Position numbers and translations under genes: made by a program | DNA from: an uncultured Paracoccaceae bacterium | Lineage (GTDB): Bacteria; Pseudomonadota; Alphaproteobacteria; Rhodobacterales; Rhodobacteraceae | Direction: 5' to 3' | Length of the DNA: 64,000 nt | Assembly: GCA_934500835.1 (NCBI GenBank) | Contig: CAKSTR010000001.1 | Location: 434,001 to 498,000 of the forward strand | Notes under the pieces: generated by a model | Database searches by the model: none | What the model saw: the letters and a program-made list of their open reading frames with translations, nothing else | Told to the model about the DNA's origin: nothing | In this document: positions 53,693-61,834 of the stretch, piece after piece | How positions within the stretch are numbered: position 1 is the first letter of the stretch | How the letters are laid out: the number at the start of each line of letters is the position of its first letter

Positions 53693-55417
53693 ATGATCAA
53701 CTGTCAGTCCACGAAAGCGACCGGAAGGACCCGGCTCGCAAGATTCCTGCGGGATGAAAGCGGTGTGATTGCGCCGCAGATCCTGATCTTCTTCTTTCTG
53801 ATGCTCCTGGTGGGCGGCGTCGCCGTCGACCTCATGCGTTTCGAAGGCAAGCGTGTCGCCCTGCAGCAGACCATGGACCGGGCGACCATTGCCGCCGCCG
53901 CGCTGGAAAATACGCTCGACCCGCGCGATGTGGTGGAAAGCTACATCCAGACCTCGGGCGTCGATGGCGAACTTGTCAGCGTCGACATCAACCAGGCGAT
54001 GAACTCGCGCACGGTCAAGGCGAAGGCGACTGTGCGGTCGAACAACTACTTCATGTCGATGATGCACCAGCCCTATCTGCAGGCGGTGAACGCCTCGCAG
54101 GCCGAGCAGCGCGTGACCAATGTCGAAATCTCGCTGGTTCTCGACATTTCCGGCTCGATGGCCTCGAACAACAAGATCACCAACCTGAAGACGGCGGCGA
54201 CCGAATTCATCGACACCGTTCTGGATCAGGATACCGAGAACAAGATCTCGATCTCGATCGTGCCCTACAACGGTCAGGTCAACCTCGGCCCGTCGCTGTT
54301 TTCCAAGTTCAACGTGACCTATGCGCATGGCTTCAACGTTCCCGGCCACCCTGCCCAGAACTCCTACTGCCTTGACCTGCCGACCTCGACCTATGGGTCG
54401 ACTGCCTTGTCGCGCAGCACCCCCCTGCCGCAGACCCCCTTTGTCGACCACTGGTCGTCCTCGACCCAAAGCACCAGCTATGTGTCGATCGCAGCACCGG
54501 CCTACGACAATTCGCTTTACACGAACATGTGGTGCCAGCCGAACGCCGCCACTTTCGTTTCGGTTCACCGCAACAACCGGGCACAACTGAAAAGCCAGAT
54601 CAACAATCTGGTCGCCATTGGCGCCACCTCGATCGACCTTGGCCTGAAATGGGGGGCGATGCTGCTTGACCCAAGCTCGCGTTCCATCGTCAGCGAAATG
54701 GCATCGGCAGGCCAGCTTCCCGGCTATTTCTCGTCCCGTCCCGCAGCCTATGGCGACAAGGAAACGCTGAAGGTCATCGTGCTGATGACCGACGGCGAGA
54801 ACTTCACCCAAGAGCGGCACGGCGATGCCTACCGGACCGGTCCCTCGGACATCTGGCGCGCGACCGACGGCTATATGTCGATCTTCCACGCCTCGAAGGT
54901 GGACAGCAGGAATGCGACCACCATCTGCAACAGCCGTCCGTTCTGGGTGCCGCATCTTGGCGCCTGGCATTCGCGGCCGTGGAACGGCACGACGCCCAAC
55001 TCGTCGACCTGCTTCTCGCCGACCGCGACCTATACCAACACCGCCAAGCAGACCTGGCAGGCCGTCTGGGCGGCAGCACGGTCGGACTGGGTGGCATGGC
55101 AACTCTATGCCCGCGCCCTTGGCACGACTTCGTCGTCGCGGAACAACACCTACAACACCTGGAAAGGCAATTTCCGCGGCTATACCGATACCGACACCAT
55201 GGACTCCCGTCTCGACCAGGTGTGCCGGGCAGCCAAGGCCCAGGGCGTCCTGATCTACGGCATCGCCTTCGAAGCCCCCTCCGGCGGTGCCAGCGCGATC
55301 CGCAGCTGCGCCTCTTCGCCCGCATCGACCTACTTCTTCGATGCCCGCGGGCTTGAGATCCGCACGGCCTTCCGCCTGATCGCCTCGAACCTCAGCCAGT
55401 TGAGGTTGACGCAATGA
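53693..55417 (+). CDS. TadG-like pilus assembly protein with VWA domain
   Basis: A 574-residue protein. An N-terminal leader of TadE/G type (RFLRDESGVIAPQILIFFFL then MLLVGGVAVDLMRF) anchors it in the membrane, with the body in the periplasm. A von Willebrand factor A domain starts at residue ~143; its MIDAS motif is LVLDISGSMASN, with VLMTDGEN further on. Several paired cysteines occur in the insert. It is first in a three-gene operon with two TadE-like proteins, so it is probably a minor pseudopilin or surface component of the Tad system encoded at the left end. Confidence 0.85.
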   Translation: MINCQSTKATGRTRLARFLRDESGVIAPQILIFFFLMLLVGGVAVDLMRFEGKRVALQQTMDRATIAAAALENTLDPRDVVESYIQTSGVDGELVSVDINQAMNSRTVKAKATVRSNNYFMSMMHQPYLQAVNASQAEQRVTNVEISLVLDISGSMASNNKITNLKTAATEFIDTVLDQDTENKISISIVPYNGQVNLGPSLFSKFNVTYAHGFNVPGHPAQNSYCLDLPTSTYGSTALSRSTPLPQTPFVDHWSSSTQSTSYVSIAAPAYDNSLYTNMWCQPNAATFVSVHRNNRAQLKSQINNLVAIGATSIDLGLKWGAMLLDPSSRSIVSEMASAGQLPGYFSSRPAAYGDKETLKVIVLMTDGENFTQERHGDAYRTGPSDIWRATDGYMSIFHASKVDSRNATTICNSRPFWVPHLGAWHSRPWNGTTPNSSTCFSPTATYTNTAKQTWQAVWAAARSDWVAWQLYARALGTTSSSRNNTYNTWKGNFRGYTDTDTMDSRLDQVCRAAKAQGVLIYGIAFEAPSGGASAIRSCASSPASTYFFDARGLEIRTAFRLIASNLSQLRLTQ

Positions 55418-55965
55418 GCCGCCCCTCGCTGCTTCGTCGGATCCTTCCCCGCTTCTTCCGGCGCGCGCGCCGGGAGGACGGGACGGCGACGATCGAATTC
55501 GTCTTCGTCGTTCCGATCATCATGACCATCTTCATGGCCTCGATCGAGGCGGGCTTCTACATGGCCAAGCATGTCATGATGGAACGCGGGCTGGACATGG
55601 TCATCCGCGACCTGCGGCTCGGCAACCTCGGGCTGGTCGATCACAACTCGCTGCGCACGCTGATCTGCGACGCAACCCCGATCCTAGAGGATTGCGAACA
55701 TATCCTGAAGGTCGAGATGCGTCCGATCTCCACGGCAACCTTCAACATGCCAAACGCGCCCGCCACCTGCATCGACCGGGGCGAGGCTGTCGAACAGCTG
55801 ACCGATTTCACCCTCGGCGGCTCGCATGAGATCATGATCGTCCGCGTCTGCGCGGTGCAGGACCCGATCTTCCCTTCGACCGGCATCGGTCTGCAGCTGC
55901 GCGCCGATGCACAAGGCGGCTATCAGATGGTGGCGGCTTCCGTATTTGTGAACGAACCGCGGTAG
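55414..55965 (+). CDS. TadE-like pseudopilin 1
   Basis: A 183-residue protein with the TadE signature: a basic leader, then an acidic prepilin-type site (REDGTATIEFVFVVPIIMTI) running into a single membrane helix with MASIEAGFYMAKHVMMERGL. The remainder is periplasmic with two to four cysteines (LICDATPILEDCEH). It overlaps the TadG-like gene by 4 bases (ATGA). It should be processed by the prepilin peptidase at 3254. Confidence 0.85.
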   Translation: MSRPSLLRRILPRFFRRARREDGTATIEFVFVVPIIMTIFMASIEAGFYMAKHVMMERGLDMVIRDLRLGNLGLVDHNSLRTLICDATPILEDCEHILKVEMRPISTATFNMPNAPATCIDRGEAVEQLTDFTLGGSHEIMIVRVCAVQDPIFPSTGIGLQLRADAQGGYQMVAASVFVNEPR

Positions 55966-55998
55966 CGCGAAGCGCACCGAGAGTTGAGGTACCCGAGC

Positions 55999-56580
55999 AT
56001 GAAATTCCTTACCCGCCGTATCCGCCGGTTCCGCGATCAGGAAGACGGTCTCGTCATGACCGAATTCCTGATCATGCTGCCGCTGCTGATCTGGACCTTC
56101 ATGGCGCTGTTCATCTATTGGGATGCCTTCCGGACCATCAACCAGGCCCAGAAGGGCGCCTATTCCATCGCCGACCTCGTGTCGCGGCAGCAAGAAATCA
56201 ACGGCACCTTCGTCAGCGGCATGCAGACGGTCATGGAATATCTGGTGAACGACGCTCCGAACGTCCGGATGCGCATCACCTCGATCAAATATGATGACAT
56301 CAGCAAGAAATACGCCGTGCTCTTCTCGCGCTCGCCGGGCGGCAAGCTGCCGCAGCTGACCAACGCGACGATCAACCAGACCTGGTTCACCGACCGCATC
56401 CCGATCATGGCGGATCAGGACAGCGTCGTGATCATCGAGACCGAAGTCGGCTACAAACCCGGTTTCAAGGTCGGTATCCCCACCCGCACCTTCGACAACT
56501 TCATCGTCACCCGGCCCCGGCTTGAACAGCGCCAGGTCTGCTTTACCGGCGTGACCTGCCCCTCGATCGTGCGCCTCTAG
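55999..56580 (+). CDS. TadE-like pseudopilin 2
   Basis: A 193-residue protein with a basic N-terminus (MKFLTRRIRRFRDQEDG), a pseudopilin-type acidic site and a membrane helix (VMTEFLIMLPLLIWTFMALF), followed by a mostly beta periplasmic domain. A terminal cysteine pair (VCFTGVTCPS) could form a disulfide. ATG at 55999 is preferred to an in-frame TTG at 55984. It is a third member of the TadG/E/E operon. Confidence 0.83.
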   Translation: MKFLTRRIRRFRDQEDGLVMTEFLIMLPLLIWTFMALFIYWDAFRTINQAQKGAYSIADLVSRQQEINGTFVSGMQTVMEYLVNDAPNVRMRITSIKYDDISKKYAVLFSRSPGGKLPQLTNATINQTWFTDRIPIMADQDSVVIIETEVGYKPGFKVGIPTRTFDNFIVTRPRLEQRQVCFTGVTCPSIVRL

Positions 56581-56678
56581 CACCATCGCAGATCGCCATG
56601 CCGCACCGCCGGGTCTTTCGCCCGGCGGCGCAGCCGTCTATCCTGTGGCAACCCCGGTCACAGGAGCCGTCCCGGCAG

Positions 56679-56984
56679 ATGCCCCGTCCCAGCCCCCCGC
56701 GCCTTCTGCCGATCCTGCTGGCGCTGACGCTGGCAGGCTGCACCCCGATGCCGGACTTCGCAGCCTTCCCCGAAACCGCCGCCGGCGCCGCGCCGCCCAG
56801 CCTGATGCCGATCGATCAGCTGCTCGCGCAGGCCGGCAGCGCCCCGCGGGCCGAAGCCGCGGCGCAAAGCCTGTCGGCCCGCGCCGCGCGCCTGCGCGCC
56901 CGTGCGGCGCTGATGCGCGGCCCGGTCAATGACCCGGCCACCCGGGCCCGCCTTCTGGCCGCCATCCATCGCGGCGACGCCTGA
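56679..56984 (+). CDS. Small lipoprotein
   Basis: A 101-residue lipoprotein. The signal ends in the lipobox LTLAGC (about residue 20) and is followed by Pro/Ala-rich sequence and a helical basic C-terminus (SLSARAARLRARAALMRGPV). ATG at 56679 with AGGAG upstream gives a normal signal; a longer open frame upstream lacks one. It follows the TadE pair on the same strand and may be related to it. No family is recognised. Confidence 0.65.
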   Translation: MPRPSPPRLLPILLALTLAGCTPMPDFAAFPETAAGAAPPSLMPIDQLLAQAGSAPRAEAAAQSLSARAARLRARAALMRGPVNDPATRARLLAAIHRGDA

Positions 56985-57071
56985 GCCGGCCCGCACACCC
57001 GCGCCCACATTGCGTCGCGCGCCGCGAACAGCTAACACCCGGCCCGAACATCGCTTGCGAAAGGTCCCGCC

Positions 57072-58361
57072 ATGTCTGCCGCCCCGCTCCGCCTTGGTCT
57101 TGCAGGTCTTGGCACCGTGGGCATCGGGGTGGTCAGGATCATCCAGGCCGAGGCCGCGCTGATCGCCGCCCGTGCCGGGCGTGCCGTTCAGATCACCGCC
57201 GTCTCCGCCCGCGACCCCCGGAAGAACCGCGATGCGGACCTGTCGGGCTACGCCTGGGAGGCCGATCCCGTGGCCCTGGCAAAGCGCGACGACATCGACG
57301 TTTTCGTCGAGGTGATGGGCGGCCATGAAGGGGCGGCGAAAGCCGCGACCGAAGCCGCCATTGCCGCCGGCAAGCATGTCGTGACGGCCAACAAGGCGCT
57401 TTTGGCGCATCACGGCCAGGCCCTTGCCGAACAGGCCGAAGCCGCCGGTCTCTGCCTGCGCTTCGAGGCCGCCGTCGCCGGCGGCATCCCCGTCATCAAG
57501 GCGCTGACCGAGGGCCTTGCCGGCAACCGGATGAAGCGGGTCATGGGGGTGATGAACGGCAGCTGCAACTACATCCTGACCCGGATGCAGGCCGAGAACC
57601 TGCCCTATGAGGCCGTGTTCGAAGAGGCCCGCCAACTGGGCTATCTGGAAGCCGATCCCAATCTGGACGTGGGCGGCATCGACGCCGGCCACAAGCTTTC
57701 CCTCCTCGCCTCCATCGCCTTCGGCACCCGCGTCGCCTTTGACGATGTCGAGCTGGAGGGCATCGGCAATGTCTCGATCGACGACATCCGGCTGGCCGAA
57801 GACATGGGCTATCGCATCAAGCTTCTTGGCGTGGCGCAGATGACCGGACGCGGGCTGGAGCAACGGATGACCCCCTGCCTCGTCCCGGCCGCCAGCCCCC
57901 TGGGCCAGTTGCAGGGCGGCACCAACATGGTGGTGCTGGAAGGCGACAGCGTCGGCCAGATCGTCCTGCGCGGCCCCGGTGCCGGCATGGGCCCGACGGC
58001 CAGCGCCGTGATGGGCGATGTGATCGACGTCGCCCGCGGCTTCCGTGTCCCCACCTTCGGCATTCCGGCCGCGCAGCTTGTGGCCGCCCAGCCCGCCCGC
58101 GCCGCCACGCCGGCACCCTACTATCTGCGCATGACGCTGCTCGACAAACCCGGCGCGCTGGCCAAGATCGCCACCTGCCTTGGCGATGCCGGCGTCTCCA
58201 TCGACCAGATGCGCCAGAATGGCCACCACGGCCCCAATGCGCAGGTGCTGATCGTCACGCACAAGGCCGCACCCGACGACGTCGCCCATGCGATGACCCG
58301 TTTCGCCGCAACCGGCGTGCTGGTCGGCGCACCGGCGGCAATCCGCATCGAAGAGGTCTGA
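57072..58361 (+). CDS. hom: Homoserine dehydrogenase
   Basis: A 429-residue enzyme reducing aspartate semialdehyde to homoserine for threonine, methionine and isoleucine synthesis. It has an N-terminal NAD(P) fold (LRLGLAGLGTVGIGVVRIIQ), catalytic-domain motifs (GKHVVTANKALLAHHG; NGSCNYILTRM; LEADPNLDVGGIDAGHKLSL) and a C-terminal ACT domain (RMTLLDKPGALAKIATCLGD) for feedback control. It is the monofunctional type. Two strong palindromes follow, then glpX. Confidence 0.96.
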   Translation: MSAAPLRLGLAGLGTVGIGVVRIIQAEAALIAARAGRAVQITAVSARDPRKNRDADLSGYAWEADPVALAKRDDIDVFVEVMGGHEGAAKAATEAAIAAGKHVVTANKALLAHHGQALAEQAEAAGLCLRFEAAVAGGIPVIKALTEGLAGNRMKRVMGVMNGSCNYILTRMQAENLPYEAVFEEARQLGYLEADPNLDVGGIDAGHKLSLLASIAFGTRVAFDDVELEGIGNVSIDDIRLAEDMGYRIKLLGVAQMTGRGLEQRMTPCLVPAASPLGQLQGGTNMVVLEGDSVGQIVLRGPGAGMGPTASAVMGDVIDVARGFRVPTFGIPAAQLVAAQPARAATPAPYYLRMTLLDKPGALAKIATCLGDAGVSIDQMRQNGHHGPNAQVLIVTHKAAPDDVAHAMTRFAATGVLVGAPAAIRIEEV

Positions 58362-58369
58362 CAGCTCCC

Positions 58370-58446
58370 GACGTTTCGACGAAACGTCGCCCCTGCCCCT
58401 GACGCCGCCCGCCGCGCCAAACACGACTTTTCGACGAAAAGTCGTG
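58370..58446 (+). terminator. Two palindromic hairpins with a shared TTTCGACGAAA core
   Basis: Between hom and glpX, a perfect 19-base palindrome (58370-58388, arms GACGTTTCG/CGAAACGTC) and a perfect 25-base palindrome (58422-58446, arms CACGACTTTTCG/CGAAAAGTCGTG). Both have the core TTTCGACGAAA with a single central A. They could form stable hairpins ending hom transcription or be twin binding sites. Confidence 0.65.
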
Positions 58447-58458
58447 CCCGGCCCTGCG

Positions 58459-58499
58459 TTAGCGACACCATGCTTGCGGCCCCCGCCCTGCGTCGCTAA
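58459..58499. promoter_or_regulatory. Inverted repeat upstream of glpX
   Basis: TTAGCGAC (58459-58466) and GTCGCTAA (58492-58499) are perfect arms 25 bases apart. The octamer CCCTGCGT is also repeated directly at 58452 and 58486. This lies 35-75 bases before the glpX start, where an operator or leader structure would be expected. Function is not known. Confidence 0.35.
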
Positions 58500-58533
58500 T
58501 CCAAGGCGCAACAGCCAACGCAAGGGACAGATC

Positions 58534-59499
58534 ATGGCCGACGTCAAGGAATTCCAGGACCGCCTGCTTTCTTTGGGCCTCGCCCGCGTGTCCGAGGCCG
58601 CCGCCCTCGCCTCGGCCCGGCTGATCGGCCGCGGCGATGAGAAGGCCGCCGATCAGGCCGCCGTCAACGCCATGCGCGATCAACTGAACCTTCTCGACAT
58701 CAAGGGCGTCGTCGTCATCGGCGAGGGCGAGCGGGACGAAGCCCCGATGCTCTACATCGGCGAAGAGGTCGGCTCCGGCAACGGTCCCGCCGTCGACATC
58801 GCGCTTGACCCGCTGGAGGGCACCACCCTGACGGCCAAGGACATGCCCAATGCCCTGACCGTCATCGCCATGGCCCCGCGGGGCACCCTGCTGCACGCCC
58901 CCGATGTCTACATGGAAAAGCTGGCCATCGGCCCCGATTACAAGCCCGGCACCGTCACCATGTCCATGTCCCCGTCCGAGCGCGTCTCCGCCCTTGCCGC
59001 CGCCAAGGGCGTCTCGACCGAGAACATCACCGTCTGCGTCCTCGAACGCCCCCGGCATGAAGAGATGATCGCCGAGATCCGCTCCACCGGCGCCTCGATC
59101 CGCCTGATCACCGATGGCGACGTGGCCGGCGTGATGCATTGCGCCGAGCCGGACGTGACCGGCATCGACATGTATATGGGATCGGGCGGCGCGCCCGAGG
59201 GCGTGCTGGCTGCCGCTGCGCTGAAATGCATGGGCGGGCAGTTCTTCGGCAAGCTGCTCTTCCGCAACGATGATGAACGCGGCCGCGCAAAGAAGGCCGG
59301 CATCACCAATTTCGACCGCGTCTATACCCGCGACGATCTGGTGCGCGGCGACGTGATCTTTGCCGCGACCGGCGTCACCACCGGCTCGCTTCTGGCCGGC
59401 ATCAAGCGTGAGCCGGGCTGGGTCACCACCGAGACCCTGCTGATGCGCTCCAAGACCGGATCGGTCCGCCGCGTGACCTATCGCAGCCCGCTGCGCTAG
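58534..59499 (+). CDS. glpX: Class II fructose-1,6-bisphosphatase
   Basis: A 321-residue metal-dependent phosphatase that makes fructose-6-phosphate for gluconeogenesis or the Calvin cycle. Class II motifs: VVIGEGERDEAPMLYIGEEV, VDIALDPLEGTTLTAKDMPN, RLITDGDVAGVMHCAE and MGSGGAPEGVLAAAALKCMG. The size and motifs match GlpX. ATG at 58534 follows AAGGGA. It lies between hom and recJ, a conserved order in this family of bacteria. Confidence 0.96.
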   Translation: MADVKEFQDRLLSLGLARVSEAAALASARLIGRGDEKAADQAAVNAMRDQLNLLDIKGVVVIGEGERDEAPMLYIGEEVGSGNGPAVDIALDPLEGTTLTAKDMPNALTVIAMAPRGTLLHAPDVYMEKLAIGPDYKPGTVTMSMSPSERVSALAAAKGVSTENITVCVLERPRHEEMIAEIRSTGASIRLITDGDVAGVMHCAEPDVTGIDMYMGSGGAPEGVLAAAALKCMGGQFFGKLLFRNDDERGRAKKAGITNFDRVYTRDDLVRGDVIFAATGVTTGSLLAGIKREPGWVTTETLLMRSKTGSVRRVTYRSPLR

Positions 59500-59592
59500 G
59501 CGCGGCCTTTCCGCCACCGGGAACATCACGGCGGGCGCCCTCGCCCGTCCAGCCGGCGCATGCCGCCTTGACCCGGCGTCCCTGCGAACAGC

Positions 59593-59658
59593 CATACGTG
59601 GATCATACCTGCGTCTTACCTGAATCATACCAGGATCATACGCGGATTTTTCCGTGAT
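59593..59658 (+). repeat. 11-bp tandem repeat array, five clear copies
   Basis: Five units begin exactly 11 bases apart at 59593, 59604, 59615, 59626 and 59637 (CATACGTGGAT, CATACCTGCGT, CTTACCTGAAT, CATACCAGGAT, CATACGCGGAT), with a decayed sixth at 59648. The consensus is CATACCTGGAT. The period matches one turn of DNA, so all units face the same side of the helix, as expected for a cooperative binding array. It is between glpX and recJ, 94 bases before recJ. Confidence 0.65.
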
Positions 59659-59751
59659 TTCAGCCCGTTGACCCATCGCCGCGCCACTCGGCTCGCGCGC
59701 CCTGCGCACAGCCCTCTTGCAGCCCCCCGCCGGCTCTGTCACCCCTGACCC

Positions 59752-61500
59752 ATGACAGTGCCCGCTTTCCTCGATGTCGCCTCCTCGCTGACCGGCCGCC
59801 GCTGGACCGGTCCTGACGCCGCGCAGGACCGTCTGGCCGAAGCCATCGCCCAGGAGACCCGCCTGCCGCTGCCGCTGTGCCGCATCCTGGCCGCCCGCGG
59901 CGTCACCCCCGACGGGGCCGAGGCCTTTCTGGCCCCCACGCTGAAAGAGCTGCTGCCCGATCCCCGCAGCCTGCGCGACATGGAGAAGGCCGCCCGCCGC
60001 TTTCTGGCCGCCGTTGCCGCCCGCGAAAGGATCGCCGTCTTTGCCGATTACGACGTCGACGGGGGGGCCTCGGCCGCCCTGCTGATCGTCTGGCTGCGCG
60101 CCCTGGGGCACGAGGCCACGCTCTATATCCCGGACCGCATCGACGAAGGCTACGGCCCGAATATCCCGGCCATGCAAGGGCTTGCGGAAAATCACTCGCT
60201 GATCGTCTGCGTCGATTGCGGCACGCTCTCGCATGATCCGGTTGCCGCCGCCGCCCCCGCCGATGTGATCATCCTCGACCATCACCTTGCGACCGAGACC
60301 CTGCCCGCAGCCCATGCCGTGGTGAACCCGAACCGGCAGGACGAAGACGGCAGCCTGGCCCATCTCTGCGCCGCCTCCGTCGTCTTCCTGATGCTGGTCG
60401 AGGCCAATCGACAGCTGCGCGAAACCGGCGCGCAAACCCCTGATCTGATGTCGCTTCTTGATCTGGTGGCGCTGGCGACCGTCGCCGATGTGGCGCCGCT
60501 GACCGGGGTGAACCGGGCGCTGGTGCGGCAGGGGCTGAAGGTGATGGCGCGGCGCGAAAGGCCGGGGCTGCGCGCGCTGGCCGATGTGGCCCGGATGGAT
60601 ACCGCCCCGACCGCCTATGCGCTTGGCTTCCTTCTGGGACCGCGCGTCAATGCGGGCGGCCGGATCGGCCAGGCCGATCTCGGCGCCCGCCTTCTCGCCA
60701 CCGCCGACGACCGCGAGGCCGCAGCCCTGGCACACCGCCTTGACCAGTTGAACAGCGAACGGCGCGAGATCACCGAAAGGGTGCGCGAAGAGGCCCTGGC
60801 CCAGGCCGAAGCGCGGGGCACCGACGCGCCGCTGGTCTGGGCCGCGGCCGAGGGCTGGCACCCCGGCGTCGTCGGCATCGTCGCGGCCCGGCTGAAAGAG
60901 GCGACCGGCCGCCCCTCCATCGTGATCGGCTTCGAGGGCGGCCTGGGCAAGGGCTCTGGCCGGTCCGTCCACGGCGTCGATCTTGGCGCCAGCGTCCAGC
61001 GCGTTGCGGCAGAGGGTTTGCTGATCAAAGGCGGCGGACACAAGATGGCGGCCGGCCTGACCGTGGCGCAAGACCGGCTGGAGGAGGCGATGGCCCGCCT
61101 TTCCGCCCTGCTGGCGCGGCAGGGCGCGGGCGAGGCCGGCCCGCAGGAGCTGCGCATCGACGGGCTTTTGATGCCGCAGGCCGCGACCCTGCACCTGGCC
61201 GAACAGATCGAAAGCGCCGGCCCCTTCGGCGCCTCGGCCCCCGCCCCGCGCTTCGCGCTGCCCGGGGTGACCCTGACCGCCCGCCGCTTCGGCGAATCGC
61301 ATCTGCGCCTCTCGGTCCGCAATCCCGGCGGCCAGCCGCTCGAGGCGGTAGCCTTCGGCGCCTTCGACGGCCCGCTTGGCCCCGCCCTTGAATCCACCGG
61401 CAGCCGGCCCTTCCATCTGGCAGGCAAGATCGAGGTCAACACCTGGGGCGGCCGCAGCCGCGTTCAGCTGCGTCTGGACGATGCCGCGCCAGCCATATGA
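59752..61500 (+). CDS. recJ: Single-stranded-DNA-specific exonuclease RecJ
   Basis: A 582-residue 5'-3' exonuclease for mismatch and recombinational repair. DHH-family motifs: RIAVFADYDVDGGASAALLI (motif I), SLIVCVDCGT, VIILDHHLATE (DHH), AHLCAASVVFLML and the DHHA1 domain LLIKGGGHKMAAGLTVAQD; a C-terminal OB-type domain follows. Motif I reads DYDVDGGAS instead of the common DYDADGATS, still with all aspartates. Confidence 0.95.
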   Translation: MTVPAFLDVASSLTGRRWTGPDAAQDRLAEAIAQETRLPLPLCRILAARGVTPDGAEAFLAPTLKELLPDPRSLRDMEKAARRFLAAVAARERIAVFADYDVDGGASAALLIVWLRALGHEATLYIPDRIDEGYGPNIPAMQGLAENHSLIVCVDCGTLSHDPVAAAAPADVIILDHHLATETLPAAHAVVNPNRQDEDGSLAHLCAASVVFLMLVEANRQLRETGAQTPDLMSLLDLVALATVADVAPLTGVNRALVRQGLKVMARRERPGLRALADVARMDTAPTAYALGFLLGPRVNAGGRIGQADLGARLLATADDREAAALAHRLDQLNSERREITERVREEALAQAEARGTDAPLVWAAAEGWHPGVVGIVAARLKEATGRPSIVIGFEGGLGKGSGRSVHGVDLGASVQRVAAEGLLIKGGGHKMAAGLTVAQDRLEEAMARLSALLARQGAGEAGPQELRIDGLLMPQAATLHLAEQIESAGPFGASAPAPRFALPGVTLTARRFGESHLRLSVRNPGGQPLEAVAFGAFDGPLGPALESTGSRPFHLAGKIEVNTWGGRSRVQLRLDDAAPAI

Positions 61501-61567
61501 AATTGCCTTCACTTTTCCTCTTGCGCATCGCGGCTGCCCCGATTAGACACCGCTCCACCGCAAGCGC

Positions 61568-61642
61568 GGCCCGTTCGTCTATCGGTTAGGACACCAGGTT
61601 TTCAACCTGGGAAGAGGGGTTCGACTCCCCTACGGGCTGCCA
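61568..61642 (+). tRNA. tRNA-Glu (anticodon UUC)
   Basis: A 75-base cloverleaf with encoded CCA. The acceptor stem GGCCCGT pairs with ACGGGCT (one G-U), D-arm GTCT/GGAC, anticodon stem CCAGG (61594-61598)/CCTGG (61606-61610) with loop TTTTCAA (anticodon TTC at 61601-61603), T-arm AGGGG/CCCCT with loop TTCGACT. Discriminator G73 suits Glu. It lies 67 bases after recJ and directly precedes phage DNA. Confidence 0.93.
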
Positions 61643-61735
61643 CTTATCCAAAATTTTCTATATTTTTCAATCGCGTAGCGGCGATTCGAGAAACAGCCCA
61701 CAACTCAACCCACAAGTCGATTTTGTCTGAAACAC

Positions 61736-61746
61736 GTTCGACTCCC
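61736..61746 (+). repeat. Copy of the tRNA-Glu T-arm, possible attachment-site remnant
   Basis: GTTCGACTCCC at 61736-61746 repeats the T-arm/loop bases 61619-61629 of the tRNA, 117 bases away. The stretch between (61643-61735) is AT-richer than its surroundings. Since tRNA T-arms are frequent integration sites, this could be part of an att site, but 11 bases could occur by chance and integrase is not in view. Confidence 0.35.
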
Positions 61747-61834
61747 TGCTGACGCAGGGCGACAGCGGAACATCGGGGCCTCGTCTGGCGTGGGTCATGA
61801 CTGCCCGGCTGACCGCCGCCCGGCGTCGTCTTAA

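Noticed and set aside
58459..61512. Minus-strand open frame of 1017 codons opposite glpX and recJ
   Set aside because: Antisense shadow of two well-supported genes, with His/Gln/Gly-rich composition.
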